A stretch of 64,000 nt of DNA from Streptomyces sp. NBC_00353 (GTDB lineage: Bacteria > Actinomycetota > Actinomycetes > Streptomycetales > Streptomycetaceae), in NCBI RefSeq assembly GCF_036108815.1, contig NZ_CP107985.1, positions 5,332,001 to 5,396,000 on the forward strand, written 5' to 3'. The first letter of the stretch is position 1, and each line of letters opens with the position of its first letter. Of this stretch, positions 23,681-31,777 are shown in pieces. The position numbers were made by a program, and so were the translations under genes. The notes below the pieces were generated by a model. The model saw only the letters and a list, made by a program, of their open reading frames with translations, had not been told where the DNA came from and searched no databases.

Positions 23681-24709
23681 CGGAACCGCCTCCTGCTGTT
23701 GCTCGCTCGCCCTGCTGGCCTTCGTCGTCTGGTCGGGGTCACTCCGCCGATGGCAGGAGGAGGACGCCGGGGACCAGTCTGACGTACGGCACCGACACTC
23801 GGTGCTGCTCGGGGTCAAGTCGCGACAAGAGGTTCGGGGAGCTCCGGCGTCGAGTTGTGCACAGGCCCCACTTCGAAGCAGATTCCGAGCTAACTCTAAG
23901 TGGCAGTAGTAGTAGGGGCTGTGGAAACCGTGGATAACGTCGTTTCCGCAGGTCAGACCCCATTTTTTGTCCACCGGCCCTGTGGGCGGCACCGGTGGAC
24001 AACCCGGTGTTTCTGTGGACACACGAAAGTTCTGCACACCCGATGCACAGGGCGGGGGTGTTTCTCCCCAGGGCTGTCCCCAGCTTTACCCAGGTTCCCC
24101 ACAGCCCAACCAGGCTCCTTGGTGTGACGCCTTTCACTCTGCGCGGTGAAAGGCGGTGTCACGTTGCCGAACAGTGGACAGGGGTGTGGAGAAGCTGGGG
24201 ACAACATGGCCCTGCCTGTGGGCCGCCAGTGGACAACATCGGATGCTCCTTGTGGACGAATATTCTGTCCACAGGCTGTGGATCACTGTTGGCCACAAAT
24301 CCCCAGGCTCTTGACCTGGCCTGATGAAGTATCGGCCGTCGTCCCTGTGGAAGCAGTATGGACAACTTGGTGGTCCCCAGGCTGTGGAGGGCGAATTCTC
24401 CCCAGATCTGTGGAGAACCCCAGGTCGGAGGCATGTATTCGAACACCGGGGTCGCGACGGAGACGCACGGAAGCCGTTCGAAGGGGTCTCGGACGCGCTC
24501 CGGACGCCCGTCGGAAGCGTTCTTGAGGCCCGTCGAGACGGTGCGGGGGTCCGCGGAGACGTTTCAGAAGCCCCCTGGAGGACCTCGGGGAGACCTTCGC
24601 GGGCGTCCCCGAAACGACGAAGGGCGCCCCGAGGACTGTGTGAGAGTCCGTCCGGGGCGCCCGTCCGGCGCCGTACAGAGAACGTGACAGATGCCGTACC
24701 GGCGCTCCG
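23681..24709. other. oriC: Chromosomal replication origin oriC
   Basis: A 1-kb non-coding stretch between dnaN and dnaA holds about 18 DnaA-box-like 9-mers between 23920 and 24417. Rightward type: TTGTCCACC (23967), CTGTCCACA (24265), TTGGCCACA (24289), TTCCCCACA (24095). Inverse type: TGTGGAAAC (23920), CGTGGATAA (23929), GGTGGACAA (23994), TGTGGACAC (24014), AGTGGACAG (24173), TGTGGAGAA (24185 and 24409), TGGGGACAA (24196), AGTGGACAA (24228), TGTGGACGA (24251), TGTGGATCA (24277), TATGGACAA (24357), and weaker ones at 24346 and 24382. None is a perfect TTGTCCACA, as expected of Streptomyces origins with many weak boxes. The part 24430-24700 next to dnaA lacks boxes. Confidence 0.97.
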
Positions 24710-26512
24710 TCAGCCGTTCTTGATGCGGTTGGTGAGTTCGGTGACCTGGTTGTAGATGGAGCGTCGCTCCGCCATCAGCGCACGGATCTTGCGGTCAGCG
24801 TGCATCACGGTCGTATGGTCGCGACCGCCGAACTGCGCGCCGATCTTGGGCAGCGAGAGATCGGTCAGCTCGCGGCAGAGGTACATCGCGATCTGGCGAG
24901 CTGTCACCAGCACCCGGCTGCGCGAGGATCCGCAGAGATCCTCCACCGTCAGACCGAAGTAGTCCGCGGTCGCCGCCATGATGGCCGACGCCGTGATTTC
25001 CGGGGCCGAGTCCTCGCCGCCCGGGATCAGGTCCTTGAGCACGATCTCGGTCAGTCCGAGGTCCACCGGCTGCCGGTTGAGGCTGGCGAAGGCCGTCACC
25101 CGGATCAGCGCGCCCTCCAGCTCGCGGATGTTGCGCGAGATACGGGACGCGATGAACTCCAGGACCTCCGGCGGGGCGTTGAGCTGCTCCTGCACAGCCT
25201 TCTTGCGGAGGATCGCGATCCGCGTCTCCAGCTCCGGCGGCTGCACATCGGTGGTCAGCCCCCACTCGAAGCGGTTCCGCAGCCGGTCCTCCAGGGTGAC
25301 CAGCTGCTTGGGCGGCCGGTCCGAGGACAGCACGATCTGCTTGTTGGCGTTGTGGAGCGTATTGAAGGTGTGGAAGAACTCCTCCTGCGTCGACTCCTTG
25401 CTCGCCAGGAACTGGATGTCGTCGACCAGCAGGATGTCCACATCGCGGTACCGCTTGCGGAAGGTGTCGCCCTTGCCGTCGCGGATCGAGTTGATGAACT
25501 CGTTGGTGAACTCCTCGGAGCTCACGTAGCGCACCCGGGTGCCCGGGTAGAGGCTGCGCGCGTAGTGCCCGATGGCATGCAGCAAGTGGGTCTTGCCGAG
25601 CCCCGACTCCCCATAGATGAAGAGGGGGTTGTACGCCTTCGCGGGTGCCTCGGCGACGGCGACGGCAGCCGCGTGCGCGAACCGGTTGGACGCGCCGATG
25701 ACAAAGGTGTCGAAGAGGTACTTCGGGTTCAGCCGGGCATGCGGCTCGCCGGGACCGGGCGCGGGTGCGGGCTGTGCGCCCATCGGCCCGGTGGCGCCGC
25801 CGGGGCGTCCGGTGCCGGGACCACCCTGCCGGTGCTGGGGCTCGGGCAGGGCGTGACGCCCCGGGCGCTGTTGCTCGTAACCCTGGCGCTCGGGCGGCTG
25901 CGACCGGTAGTCGTGCTGCGGCTGCTGCGGACGGTAGTCGTGCTGCTGCTCACGCCACTGCTCCGCGGATGTGTCGCGCTCCTGGAAACCGCCGAGCCGG
26001 GGCTGCTGCCAGGAAAGATCCTCAGGAGTGCGCGGCCAGGCGCCCGGCTCGGGGCGCTGCTGCTGGTAGTCGGGGTAGGCCGGCCGGGCCGTCGGCATGC
26101 CGTCGTCCGCGGGCCGGTGGCCGTAACCCTCGTACCCGTCGTCCTGCTGCCGTTCGTCGTGCTGCGGTCCCTGGTAGCGGTGCTGCTGCGGCTGCTGGGA
26201 CTGGTGCATCGGGGGCGCCGGCGGGTTCGGCGGTTCGCCGGCGGAGTCGTCGACGGTGATCGCGATCCGGATCGGGCGGCCGCACTCCCGGCTCAGCGTT
26301 TCGCTGATGAGCGGCGCGAGCCGGCCCTCCAGGACACGCTTGCCCCATTCGTTGGGGACGGCGAGCAGTGCAGTGTCGGCGACGAGTGCGAGCGGCTGGC
26401 AGCGCTCGATCCACTGCTTGTCCTTCGGCTCGATGCCCTGCTGGCCCTCCCCGAGGAGCTGCTCCAGCACTCGTGGCCACACTGCGGCAAGATCGGCAGG
26501 TACGTCAGCCAC
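24710..26512 (-). CDS. dnaA: Chromosomal replication initiator DnaA
   Basis: 600 aa. Domain I (about 1-90, VWPRVLEQLLGEGQ), then a very long Gln/Pro/Gly-rich domain II (about 95-250), the known Streptomyces peculiarity. Domain III is an AAA+ ATPase with Walker A GESGLGKTHL (near 302), Walker B LLVDDIQFL and arginine-finger region RLRNRFEWGL. Domain IV binds DNA with the signature GRDHTTVMHADRKI. It binds boxes in oriC and opens DNA. GTG start at 26512; the promoter at 26609-26638 has a consensus DnaA box beside it, pointing to autoregulation. Confidence 0.98.
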   Translation of the reverse strand: MADVPADLAAVWPRVLEQLLGEGQQGIEPKDKQWIERCQPLALVADTALLAVPNEWGKRVLEGRLAPLISETLSRECGRPIRIAITVDDSAGEPPNPPAPPMHQSQQPQQHRYQGPQHDERQQDDGYEGYGHRPADDGMPTARPAYPDYQQQRPEPGAWPRTPEDLSWQQPRLGGFQERDTSAEQWREQQHDYRPQQPQHDYRSQPPERQGYEQQRPGRHALPEPQHRQGGPGTGRPGGATGPMGAQPAPAPGPGEPHARLNPKYLFDTFVIGASNRFAHAAAVAVAEAPAKAYNPLFIYGESGLGKTHLLHAIGHYARSLYPGTRVRYVSSEEFTNEFINSIRDGKGDTFRKRYRDVDILLVDDIQFLASKESTQEEFFHTFNTLHNANKQIVLSSDRPPKQLVTLEDRLRNRFEWGLTTDVQPPELETRIAILRKKAVQEQLNAPPEVLEFIASRISRNIRELEGALIRVTAFASLNRQPVDLGLTEIVLKDLIPGGEDSAPEITASAIMAATADYFGLTVEDLCGSSRSRVLVTARQIAMYLCRELTDLSLPKIGAQFGGRDHTTVMHADRKIRALMAERRSIYNQVTELTNRIKNG

Positions 26513-26608
26513 AAGGCACGCTCTCTCGCTGGTCCCACGAATGTGTGGTTCTCGGGACGGGATGGGTAAGGCCCGGCAGGCGGGAAGAAAAAGAACCGGA
26601 GTTCAGCC

Positions 26609-26638
26609 ACGGTAGTCAGGCCGACCCGCGTCGTTCAA
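26609..26638 (-). promoter_or_regulatory. dnaA promoter
   Basis: Minus strand: -35 TTGAAC (26633-26638), 18-nt spacer, -10 TACCGT (26609-26614), a good match for the main (HrdB-type) sigma factor. The dnaA start lies about 95 nt downstream. Confidence 0.7.
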
Positions 26639-26642
26639 GTTG

Positions 26643-26651
26643 TTGTCCACA
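26643..26651 (+). promoter_or_regulatory. Consensus DnaA box next to the dnaA promoter
   Basis: TTGTCCACA, the exact Streptomyces consensus, 4 bp upstream of the dnaA -35. DnaA bound here could repress or tune its own gene. Confidence 0.75.
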
Positions 26652-26707
26652 GGCTGTGTACAGCGCGGGTCGTGGTAAGGCCGTCGCAGGGCCACCGCAG
26701 AGCCGGT

Positions 26708-26737
26708 TTGACCGGATGGCGTAGCCGCGCGTACCGT
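26708..26737 (+). promoter_or_regulatory. rpmH promoter
   Basis: -35 TTGACC (26708-26713), 18-nt spacer, -10 TACCGT (26732-26737). It gives a leader of roughly 160 nt before rpmH. The rest of the spacer 26513-26904 has no gene. Confidence 0.7.
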
Positions 26738-26904
26738 GACCAGGTCGAGTTGTCGATGGCTGCTGCCGCCTGCCTCCGATGGGCAAAGATCACGATCAGT
26801 GATTGTGAAGCGGTGCACTAAGGCGTTTACGCGAGTCTCTCGTGGGCGCACGGTGACAGCCAGGCGATGTCCCGCCAACACACGATCATTTCTGGAGCCC
26901 CCGA

Positions 26905-27042
26905 GTGAGCAAGCGCACCTTCCAGCCGAACAACCGTCGTCGCGCGAAGACCCACGGCTTCCGGCTGCGTATGCGCACCCGTGCCGGCCGCGCGATTCTC
27001 GCGTCCCGCCGTGGCAAGGGTCGCGCCAACCTGTCCGCCTGA
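26905..27042 (+). CDS. rpmH: 50S ribosomal protein L34
   Basis: 45-aa very basic protein: SKRTFQPNNRRRAKTHGFRL, then RMRTRAGRAILASRR and KGRANLSA, the universal L34 pattern. GTG start at 26905; the Shine-Dalgarno is modest (CTGGAG). First gene of the rpmH-rnpA-yidD-yidC-jag block, divergent from dnaA as in most bacteria. Confidence 0.98.
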   Translation: MSKRTFQPNNRRRAKTHGFRLRMRTRAGRAILASRRGKGRANLSA

Positions 27043-27060
27043 TCGCGTACAGGTCATGAC

Positions 27061-27432
27061 GTGCTGCCTACCGAGAATCGGCTGAGGCGGCGCGAGGACT
27101 TCGCGACCGCAGTACGTCGAGGACGCCGGGCCGGCCGCCCGCTACTCGTCGTTCATCTACGCAGCGGTGCAACGGACCCGCACGTGACTGGGGAGAGTGC
27201 TCCCCCGCCGCGTGCGGGTTTCGTTGTCAGCAAAGCCGTGGGTGGCGCGGTCGTACGCACAGCGGTGAAGCGGAGGCTTCGCCATCTGGTCCGCGAACGA
27301 CTGGCCCTGCTGCCCCCCGGTAGCCTGGTTGTCGTACGAGCGCTGCCCGGATCGGGCGACGCCGACCATGAACAGCTGGCCCGAGACCTGGACGCCGCCC
27401 TTCAGCGGCTGCTGGGAGGGGGCGTGCGATGA
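27061..27432 (+). CDS. rnpA: Ribonuclease P protein component
   Basis: 123 aa, the protein subunit that helps RNase P RNA process tRNA 5' ends. Seen: LPTENRLRRREDFATAVRRG at the start, FVVSKAVGGAVVRTAVKRRL (family has GRAVxRNRVKRRLR) and LVVVRALPGS. The usual Asn of the RNR motif is replaced (RTAVKRR), typical variation in Streptomyces. GTG at 27061; the stop overlaps yidD by 4 bp. Confidence 0.96.
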   Translation: MLPTENRLRRREDFATAVRRGRRAGRPLLVVHLRSGATDPHVTGESAPPPRAGFVVSKAVGGAVVRTAVKRRLRHLVRERLALLPPGSLVVVRALPGSGDADHEQLARDLDAALQRLLGGGVR

Positions 27433-27788
27433 AGTACCCGCTGCTGGCTCTTATCAAGCTGTATCAGTGGACGATCAGCCCACTACTCGGGCCCGTCTGC
27501 CGTTACTACCCGTCGTGTTCCCACTATGGATATACGGCGATCGACCGGCACGGAGCGATCAAGGGAACGGCGCTGACCGCATGGCGCATCCTGCGATGCA
27601 ATCCGTGGTCACCCGGCGGCGTGGATCACGTTCCGCCACGCAAACGCCCGCGTTGGCACGAACTGCTGCGTAATGCAATACGTGGCAACAAGGGCGGGGA
27701 CTCCGCCGCTGATGTGCCTCCTGGGGGGACGGTCTCCGAACCTCCCAGCCTGGCCTCAGAGACCTCGCCCAAAGCTCAAGGAGCCTGA
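27429..27788 (+). CDS. yidD: Membrane protein insertion efficiency factor YidD
   Basis: 119 aa. Family core near the N-terminus: LLALIKLYQWTISPLLGPVC, then RYYPSCSHYGYTAIDRHG and WRILRCNPWSPGG..DHVPP, with the conserved Cys in CRYYPSCS. A Pro/Ser-rich tail of about 30 residues is longer than in many bacteria. A small membrane-associated protein acting with YidC. ATGA overlap with rnpA and 3 bp from yidC indicate tight coupling. Confidence 0.95.
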   Translation: MKYPLLALIKLYQWTISPLLGPVCRYYPSCSHYGYTAIDRHGAIKGTALTAWRILRCNPWSPGGVDHVPPRKRPRWHELLRNAIRGNKGGDSAADVPPGGTVSEPPSLASETSPKAQGA

Positions 27789-27791
27789 TTA

Positions 27792-29057
27792 GTGGACACG
27801 ATTGCCAGTCTGTTCAGCTTTATCACCTACCCCGTTTCGTGGGTCATCGTCCAGTTCCACAAGCTGTACGGAGCGATCTTCGGCGATGACACAGGGTGGG
27901 CCTGGGGCCTGTCCATCGTGTCCCTGGTGGTGCTGATCCGGATCTGCCTGATCCCGCTTTTTGTTAAGCAGATCAAGTCGACCCGGAACATGCAGGTGCT
28001 CCAGCCGAAGATGAAGGCGATCCAGGAGCGCTACAAGAGCGACAAGCAGCGTCAGTCCGAAGAGATGATGAAGCTGTACAAGGAGACGGGTACCAACCCG
28101 CTCTCCTCGTGCCTTCCCATCCTGGCGCAGTCGCCGTTCTTCTTCGCCCTCTATCACGTGCTCTCGGCCATCGCCTCGGGCAAGACGATCGGTGTCATCA
28201 ACCAGCCGCTGCTGGACAGTGCCCGGCAGGCACACATCTTCGGCGCTCCACTGGCTGCGAAGTTCACCGACAGCGCGTCGGAGGTCGCCGCTCTCGGTGC
28301 CTCGCTGACCGACGTCCGCGTCGTCACCGCGGTCATGATCGTGATGATGTCGGCGTCGCAGTTCTTCACCCAGCGCCAGCTGATGACGAAGAACGTCGAC
28401 CTGACGGTCAAGACGCCGTACATGCAGCAGCAGAAGATGCTGATGTACATCTTCCCGCTGATCTTTGCCGTCATGGGCATCAACTTCCCCGTCGGTGTCC
28501 TCGTCTACTGGCTGACCACCAACGTCTGGACCATGGGTCAGCAGATGTACGTGATCAACCAGAACCCGACCCCGGGCAGCAAGGCGCAGGACCAGTACCT
28601 GGGACGTCTGCTGAAGAGCGTTACCGCTCACGGTGAGGTGCGCGGCAGGACCAAGCGCAACACCGTCAAGCGGATCGTCTCCAAGGGCTCGGACCGCAAC
28701 GACATCGAGCGGAAGTTCATCGCCGGACTGTCCAAGCTCGGCCTCGCCGCCCAGGAGGACGGCACGGTGATCAAGAGCGACACCGCTCTCGCCGAGGCCG
28801 AGGGCGGAGCCGCGCAGAAGCGCCAGCAGCCCAAGCGCCAGACCAAGGCGAAGCGTCAGAGCGGTGCCGCCCAGCAGGGCGCGGCGAAGGAGGCCGATTC
28901 CCCCGAATCGGAGCCCAAGACCTCGCTGGAGAAGCAGGACGCACCGCAGGACGACAAGCCCAAGCCGGCGGGCAAGCCCGCGTCCGGCTCCTCACGCCAA
29001 GCCAAGTCCGGACAGCGCAAGGGTCCGCAGCGGCCCAAGCACCCGTCCAAGAAGTAA
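27792..29057 (+). CDS. yidC: Membrane protein insertase YidC
   Basis: 421 aa. Starts with a membrane segment (SLFSFITYPVSWVIVQFHKL) without a long periplasmic domain, as in Gram-positive YidC/Oxa1. Helices include WGLSIVSLVVLIRICLIPLF, with the conserved Arg of the hydrophilic groove, LPILAQSPFFFALYHVL, and IFPLIFAVMGINFPVGVLVYW. The C-terminal tail (about 280-421) is very basic with Lys/Gln/Ala/Pro repeats, likely touching ribosomes. Inserts and folds membrane proteins alone or with SecYEG. Confidence 0.97.
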   Translation: MDTIASLFSFITYPVSWVIVQFHKLYGAIFGDDTGWAWGLSIVSLVVLIRICLIPLFVKQIKSTRNMQVLQPKMKAIQERYKSDKQRQSEEMMKLYKETGTNPLSSCLPILAQSPFFFALYHVLSAIASGKTIGVINQPLLDSARQAHIFGAPLAAKFTDSASEVAALGASLTDVRVVTAVMIVMMSASQFFTQRQLMTKNVDLTVKTPYMQQQKMLMYIFPLIFAVMGINFPVGVLVYWLTTNVWTMGQQMYVINQNPTPGSKAQDQYLGRLLKSVTAHGEVRGRTKRNTVKRIVSKGSDRNDIERKFIAGLSKLGLAAQEDGTVIKSDTALAEAEGGAAQKRQQPKRQTKAKRQSGAAQQGAAKEADSPESEPKTSLEKQDAPQDDKPKPAGKPASGSSRQAKSGQRKGPQRPKHPSKK

Positions 29058-29071
29058 GAAGGAGTCCATCC

Positions 29072-29581
29072 GTGACGGAAGGCACCACCTCCACGGCCGC
29101 TGAGGGCAGCGACACCTTGACCCGCCTCGAGCAGGAAGGGGAGATCGCAGCCGACTACCTCGAGGGCCTGCTCGACATCGCCGACCTCGACGGTGACATC
29201 GACATGGATGTCGAGGCGGACCGGGCCGCGGTCTCGATCATCAGCGACTCGGCACGTGAACTGCAGAAGCTCGTGGGCCGCGACGGTGAGGTGCTGGAGG
29301 CGCTCCAGGAGCTGACGCGACTGGCCGTGCACCGGGAGACCGGTGACCGCAGCCGGCTGATGCTGGACATCGCGGGCTTCCGGGCCAAGAAGCGTGCGGT
29401 CCTCGCGGAGCTGGGTGCCAAGGCCGCGGACGAGGTCAAGAAGACCGGCGAACCGGTCAGGCTGGACCCGATGACGCCGTTCGAGCGCAAGGTTGTGCAT
29501 GATGCGGTTGCGGCCGCAGGTCTGCGCAGTGAGTCGGAGGGCGAGGAGCCGCAGCGCTTCGTCGTCGTACTCCCGGCCTGA
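29072..29581 (+). CDS. jag: RNA-binding protein Jag/KhpB (KH-R3H)
   Basis: 169 aa. Acidic N-terminus; KH domain with VSIISDSARELQKLVGRDGE (GxxG-like) and LEALQELTRLAVHRE; R3H domain with VRLDPMTPFERKVVHDAVAA. The long N-terminal Jag domain of Firmicutes is missing, as usual in actinobacteria. Cytoplasmic RNA-binding protein, in other bacteria linked to cell-wall and sRNA control. Last gene before a terminator, 15 bp from yidC. Confidence 0.95.
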   Translation: MTEGTTSTAAEGSDTLTRLEQEGEIAADYLEGLLDIADLDGDIDMDVEADRAAVSIISDSARELQKLVGRDGEVLEALQELTRLAVHRETGDRSRLMLDIAGFRAKKRAVLAELGAKAADEVKKTGEPVRLDPMTPFERKVVHDAVAAAGLRSESEGEEPQRFVVVLPA

Positions 29582-29597
29582 CCGGACCCCTGTTCTG

Positions 29598-29627
29598 TCG
29601 GCCCCGTCTGTTCGCAGGCGGGGCCGA
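29598..29627 (+). terminator. Terminator after jag
   Basis: 13-bp stem TCGGCCCCGTCTG / CAGGCGGGGCCGA with one G-U pair, loop TTCG, followed by TCTTTGT. It closes the rpmH-jag operon. Confidence 0.85.
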
Positions 29628-29690
29628 TCTTTGTCAGCCTGATAGTCAGCCACCCACAGTGCGGTAATGCGGTACGGAAGGACGGTTCCC

Positions 29691-30407
29691 GTGACGGCGG
29701 AGGTAGAACTTCCCCAGGCGCCCGAAGGGGCGCGGGCGGTTTTCGGTGAGTTCTTCCCGGAGGCTGTCCGGTACGCGGAGCTGCTTGCCGATGCCGGGGT
29801 CAAGCGAGGGCTGATCGGTCCTCGTGAGGTGCCGCGGCTGTGGGAGCGGCACCTGCTGAACTGTGCGGTGCTCTCCGAGGTCGTGCCCGAGGGCGTCACG
29901 GTCTGCGATGTGGGTTCCGGCGCCGGTCTCCCGGGTATTCCGCTGGCGCTGGTGCGTCCGGATCTGAAGATCACCCTGTTGGAGCCGCTGCTGCGGCGGA
30001 CGAATTTCCTTCAGGAAGTTGTCGAGCTGCTGGGGCTGGACCACGTGACGGTCGTCCGCGGCCGGGCCGAGGAGGTCCTGGGGACGCTGCAGCCGGTTCA
30101 TGTCGTGACCGCTCGCGCCGTGGCGCCGCTCGATCGGCTGGCGGGCTGGGGCGTGCCACTGCTGCGTCCGTACGGAGAGATGCTTGCGCTCAAGGGCGAT
30201 ACCGCCGAGGAGGAGCTCAGCGGCGCGCGTGCGGCCTTGAGCAAGCTCGGTGTGGTGGACACCGAGGTGCTGCACGTCGGTGAGGGCGTGGTCGAACCGA
30301 TGTCCACCGTGGTGCGGGTGGTGGTCGGTGAGAGTCCGGGCGGTGTGAGGTTCGCCGCAAAGAGGGCGAAGGCTGCCAGGGTCAGCCGTACACGGCGGCG
30401 TCGCTGA
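29691..30407 (+). CDS. rsmG: 16S rRNA (guanine-N7)-methyltransferase RsmG
   Basis: 238 aa from GTG 29691, preferred over ATG 29667 because GGAAGGACGG lies at the right distance; both are possible. SAM site VCDVGSGAGLPGIPLALVRP, then ITLLEPLLRRTNFLQEVVEL and VVRGRAEEVLG, then VVTARAVAPLDRLAGW. It methylates G527 (E. coli numbering) of 16S rRNA; loss gives low-level streptomycin resistance. Basic C-terminal end. Just upstream of parAB, formerly called gidB. Confidence 0.95.
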   Translation: MTAEVELPQAPEGARAVFGEFFPEAVRYAELLADAGVKRGLIGPREVPRLWERHLLNCAVLSEVVPEGVTVCDVGSGAGLPGIPLALVRPDLKITLLEPLLRRTNFLQEVVELLGLDHVTVVRGRAEEVLGTLQPVHVVTARAVAPLDRLAGWGVPLLRPYGEMLALKGDTAEEELSGARAALSKLGVVDTEVLHVGEGVVEPMSTVVRVVVGESPGGVRFAAKRAKAARVSRTRRRR

Positions 30408-30509
30408 GGCCGCGCCGTAACGCTGTGGCATAGCCAGTTACATACGGTTTGCGCCGTTTACCAGTGATGCTCCGCGCAAGCGGCCATATGCACCGCATGC
30501 GGAGTGTCG

Positions 30510-30536
30510 TGCCCCTGTAGCTACGCTGCAGGGGCA
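30510..30536 (+). terminator. Hairpin between rsmG and parS
   Basis: 11-bp stem (TGCCCCTGTAG / CTGCAGGGGCA, one G-U), ending 3 nt before the first parS. Confidence 0.65.
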
Positions 30537-30539
30537 TCG

Positions 30540-30555
30540 TGTTTCACGTGAAACG
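30540..30555. promoter_or_regulatory. parS: parS site upstream of parA
   Basis: TGTTTCACGTGAAACG, one mismatch in the outermost base of the TGTTTCACGTGAAACA consensus; the inner 14-mer is perfect. ParB loading site. Confidence 0.93.
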
Positions 30556-30637
30556 TCGCTCTCTGCTGCATGGAATCATCAGTCGCGGTCGCGCGGCTGC
30601 CGCGCCGCGGCATCGCAAGCCCGTCAGGGCTACGGGG

Positions 30638-30646
30638 TTGTCCACA
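30638..30646 (+). promoter_or_regulatory. Consensus DnaA box before parA
   Basis: Exact TTGTCCACA, with a weaker TCATCCACA at 30656-30664. It lies in the parA leader between a parS and the start codon. Confidence 0.6.
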
Positions 30647-30748
30647 GGAGTGGATTCATCCACAGAAGAGTGGGCCTCGCTGGTTCGCGACCCCGAAAGC
30701 ATGGCAGGCTCTGCTCATTGCGAGCCTGAAGTCGAGGAGAGTGAATCC

Positions 30749-31777
30749 GTGCGGTCCGACGCCAACATCGCGGGACCGATGACCGATCCGGTCCCCGGTC
30801 CCCGAACCGAATCGGCGGGGGACGGTGTTTCACGTGAAACACCGCCGCCGATGGATGACACACCCATCGGCCGTGCAGCCCAGCTGGCCGTCGAGGCCCT
30901 CGGCCGTGCCGGCGAGGGGCTGCCCCGTCCTGACCAGACGCGCGTCATGGTGGTGGCCAACCAGAAGGGCGGGGTGGGCAAGACCACTACGACGGTCAAC
31001 CTTGCCGCCTCGCTGGCCCTTCACGGCGCACGCGTTCTCGTGGTCGACCTCGACCCGCAGGGCAATGCCTCCACGGCACTGGGCATTGATCACCATGCCG
31101 AAGTTCCCTCGATCTATGACGTCCTGGTCGAGAGCAGGCCGCTCTCCGACGTGGTTCAGCCCGTCCCGGACGTCGAAGGTCTCTTCTGCGCCCCGGCCAC
31201 CATCGATCTCGCCGGTGCGGAGATCGAGCTGGTGTCGCTGGTGGCGCGGGAGAGTCGACTGCAGCGGGCGATTCAGGCGTATGAGCAGCCGTTGGACTAC
31301 ATCCTCATCGACTGCCCGCCTTCGCTCGGTCTGCTGACGGTCAATGCCCTGGTCGCTGGCGCCGAAGTGCTGATTCCTATTCAGTGCGAGTACTACGCGC
31401 TGGAGGGATTGGGGCAGCTGCTGAGGAACGTCGACCTCGTTCGGGGGCACCTCAACCCCGATCTGCATGTGTCGACGATCCTGCTCACCATGTACGACGG
31501 CAGGACCAGGCTCGCTTCTCAGGTGGCGGAGGAGGTGCGCAGCCACTTCGGTAAGGAGGTGCTGCGCACAAGCATTCCTCGATCCGTACGGATCTCGGAG
31601 GCGCCGAGCTACGGACAGACCGTGTTGACCTACGACCCGGGTTCCAGCGGGTCCCTGTCGTATCTTGAAGCCGCTCGTGAGATCGCCTTTCGGGGGGTCG
31701 GGGTGCATTACGAGGCTCAGCATGCCCAGACGGGCAGCCAGAACAGCCAGCAGAACATTTCGGAGGGGATCCAGTGA
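30749..31777 (+). CDS. parA: Chromosome partitioning ATPase ParA
   Basis: 342 aa from GTG 30749, supported by GAGGAGAG 7 nt upstream. ATG 30701 and a GTG inside parS at 30539 are in the same frame and remain possible. Deviant Walker A KGGVGKTTTTVNLA (73-86), LVVDLDPQGNASTALG, Walker B region YILIDCPPSLGLLTVNAL, and SIPRSVRISEAPSYGQTVL near the end. It forms ATP-dependent assemblies on DNA, and in Streptomyces aerial hyphae it organises ParB complexes before sporulation septation. A perfect parS lies inside the coding sequence. The stop overlaps parB. Confidence 0.96.
   Translation: MRSDANIAGPMTDPVPGPRTESAGDGVSRETPPPMDDTPIGRAAQLAVEALGRAGEGLPRPDQTRVMVVANQKGGVGKTTTTVNLAASLALHGARVLVVDLDPQGNASTALGIDHHAEVPSIYDVLVESRPLSDVVQPVPDVEGLFCAPATIDLAGAEIELVSLVARESRLQRAIQAYEQPLDYILIDCPPSLGLLTVNALVAGAEVLIPIQCEYYALEGLGQLLRNVDLVRGHLNPDLHVSTILLTMYDGRTRLASQVAEEVRSHFGKEVLRTSIPRSVRISEAPSYGQTVLTYDPGSSGSLSYLEAAREIAFRGVGVHYEAQHAQTGSQNSQQNISEGIQ
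30826..30841. promoter_or_regulatory. parS: parS site inside parA
   Basis: Perfect 16-bp TGTTTCACGTGAAACA, in the poorly conserved N-terminal part of parA, where it encodes VSRET. Confidence 0.97.

Noticed and set aside
24800..26569. 589-codon frame opposite dnaA
   Set aside because: Shadow of dnaA; no motif.
30539..30700. N-terminal extension of ParA from a GTG inside parS
   Set aside because: It would translate a parS and a DnaA box; no ribosome site; the downstream start has a good one.
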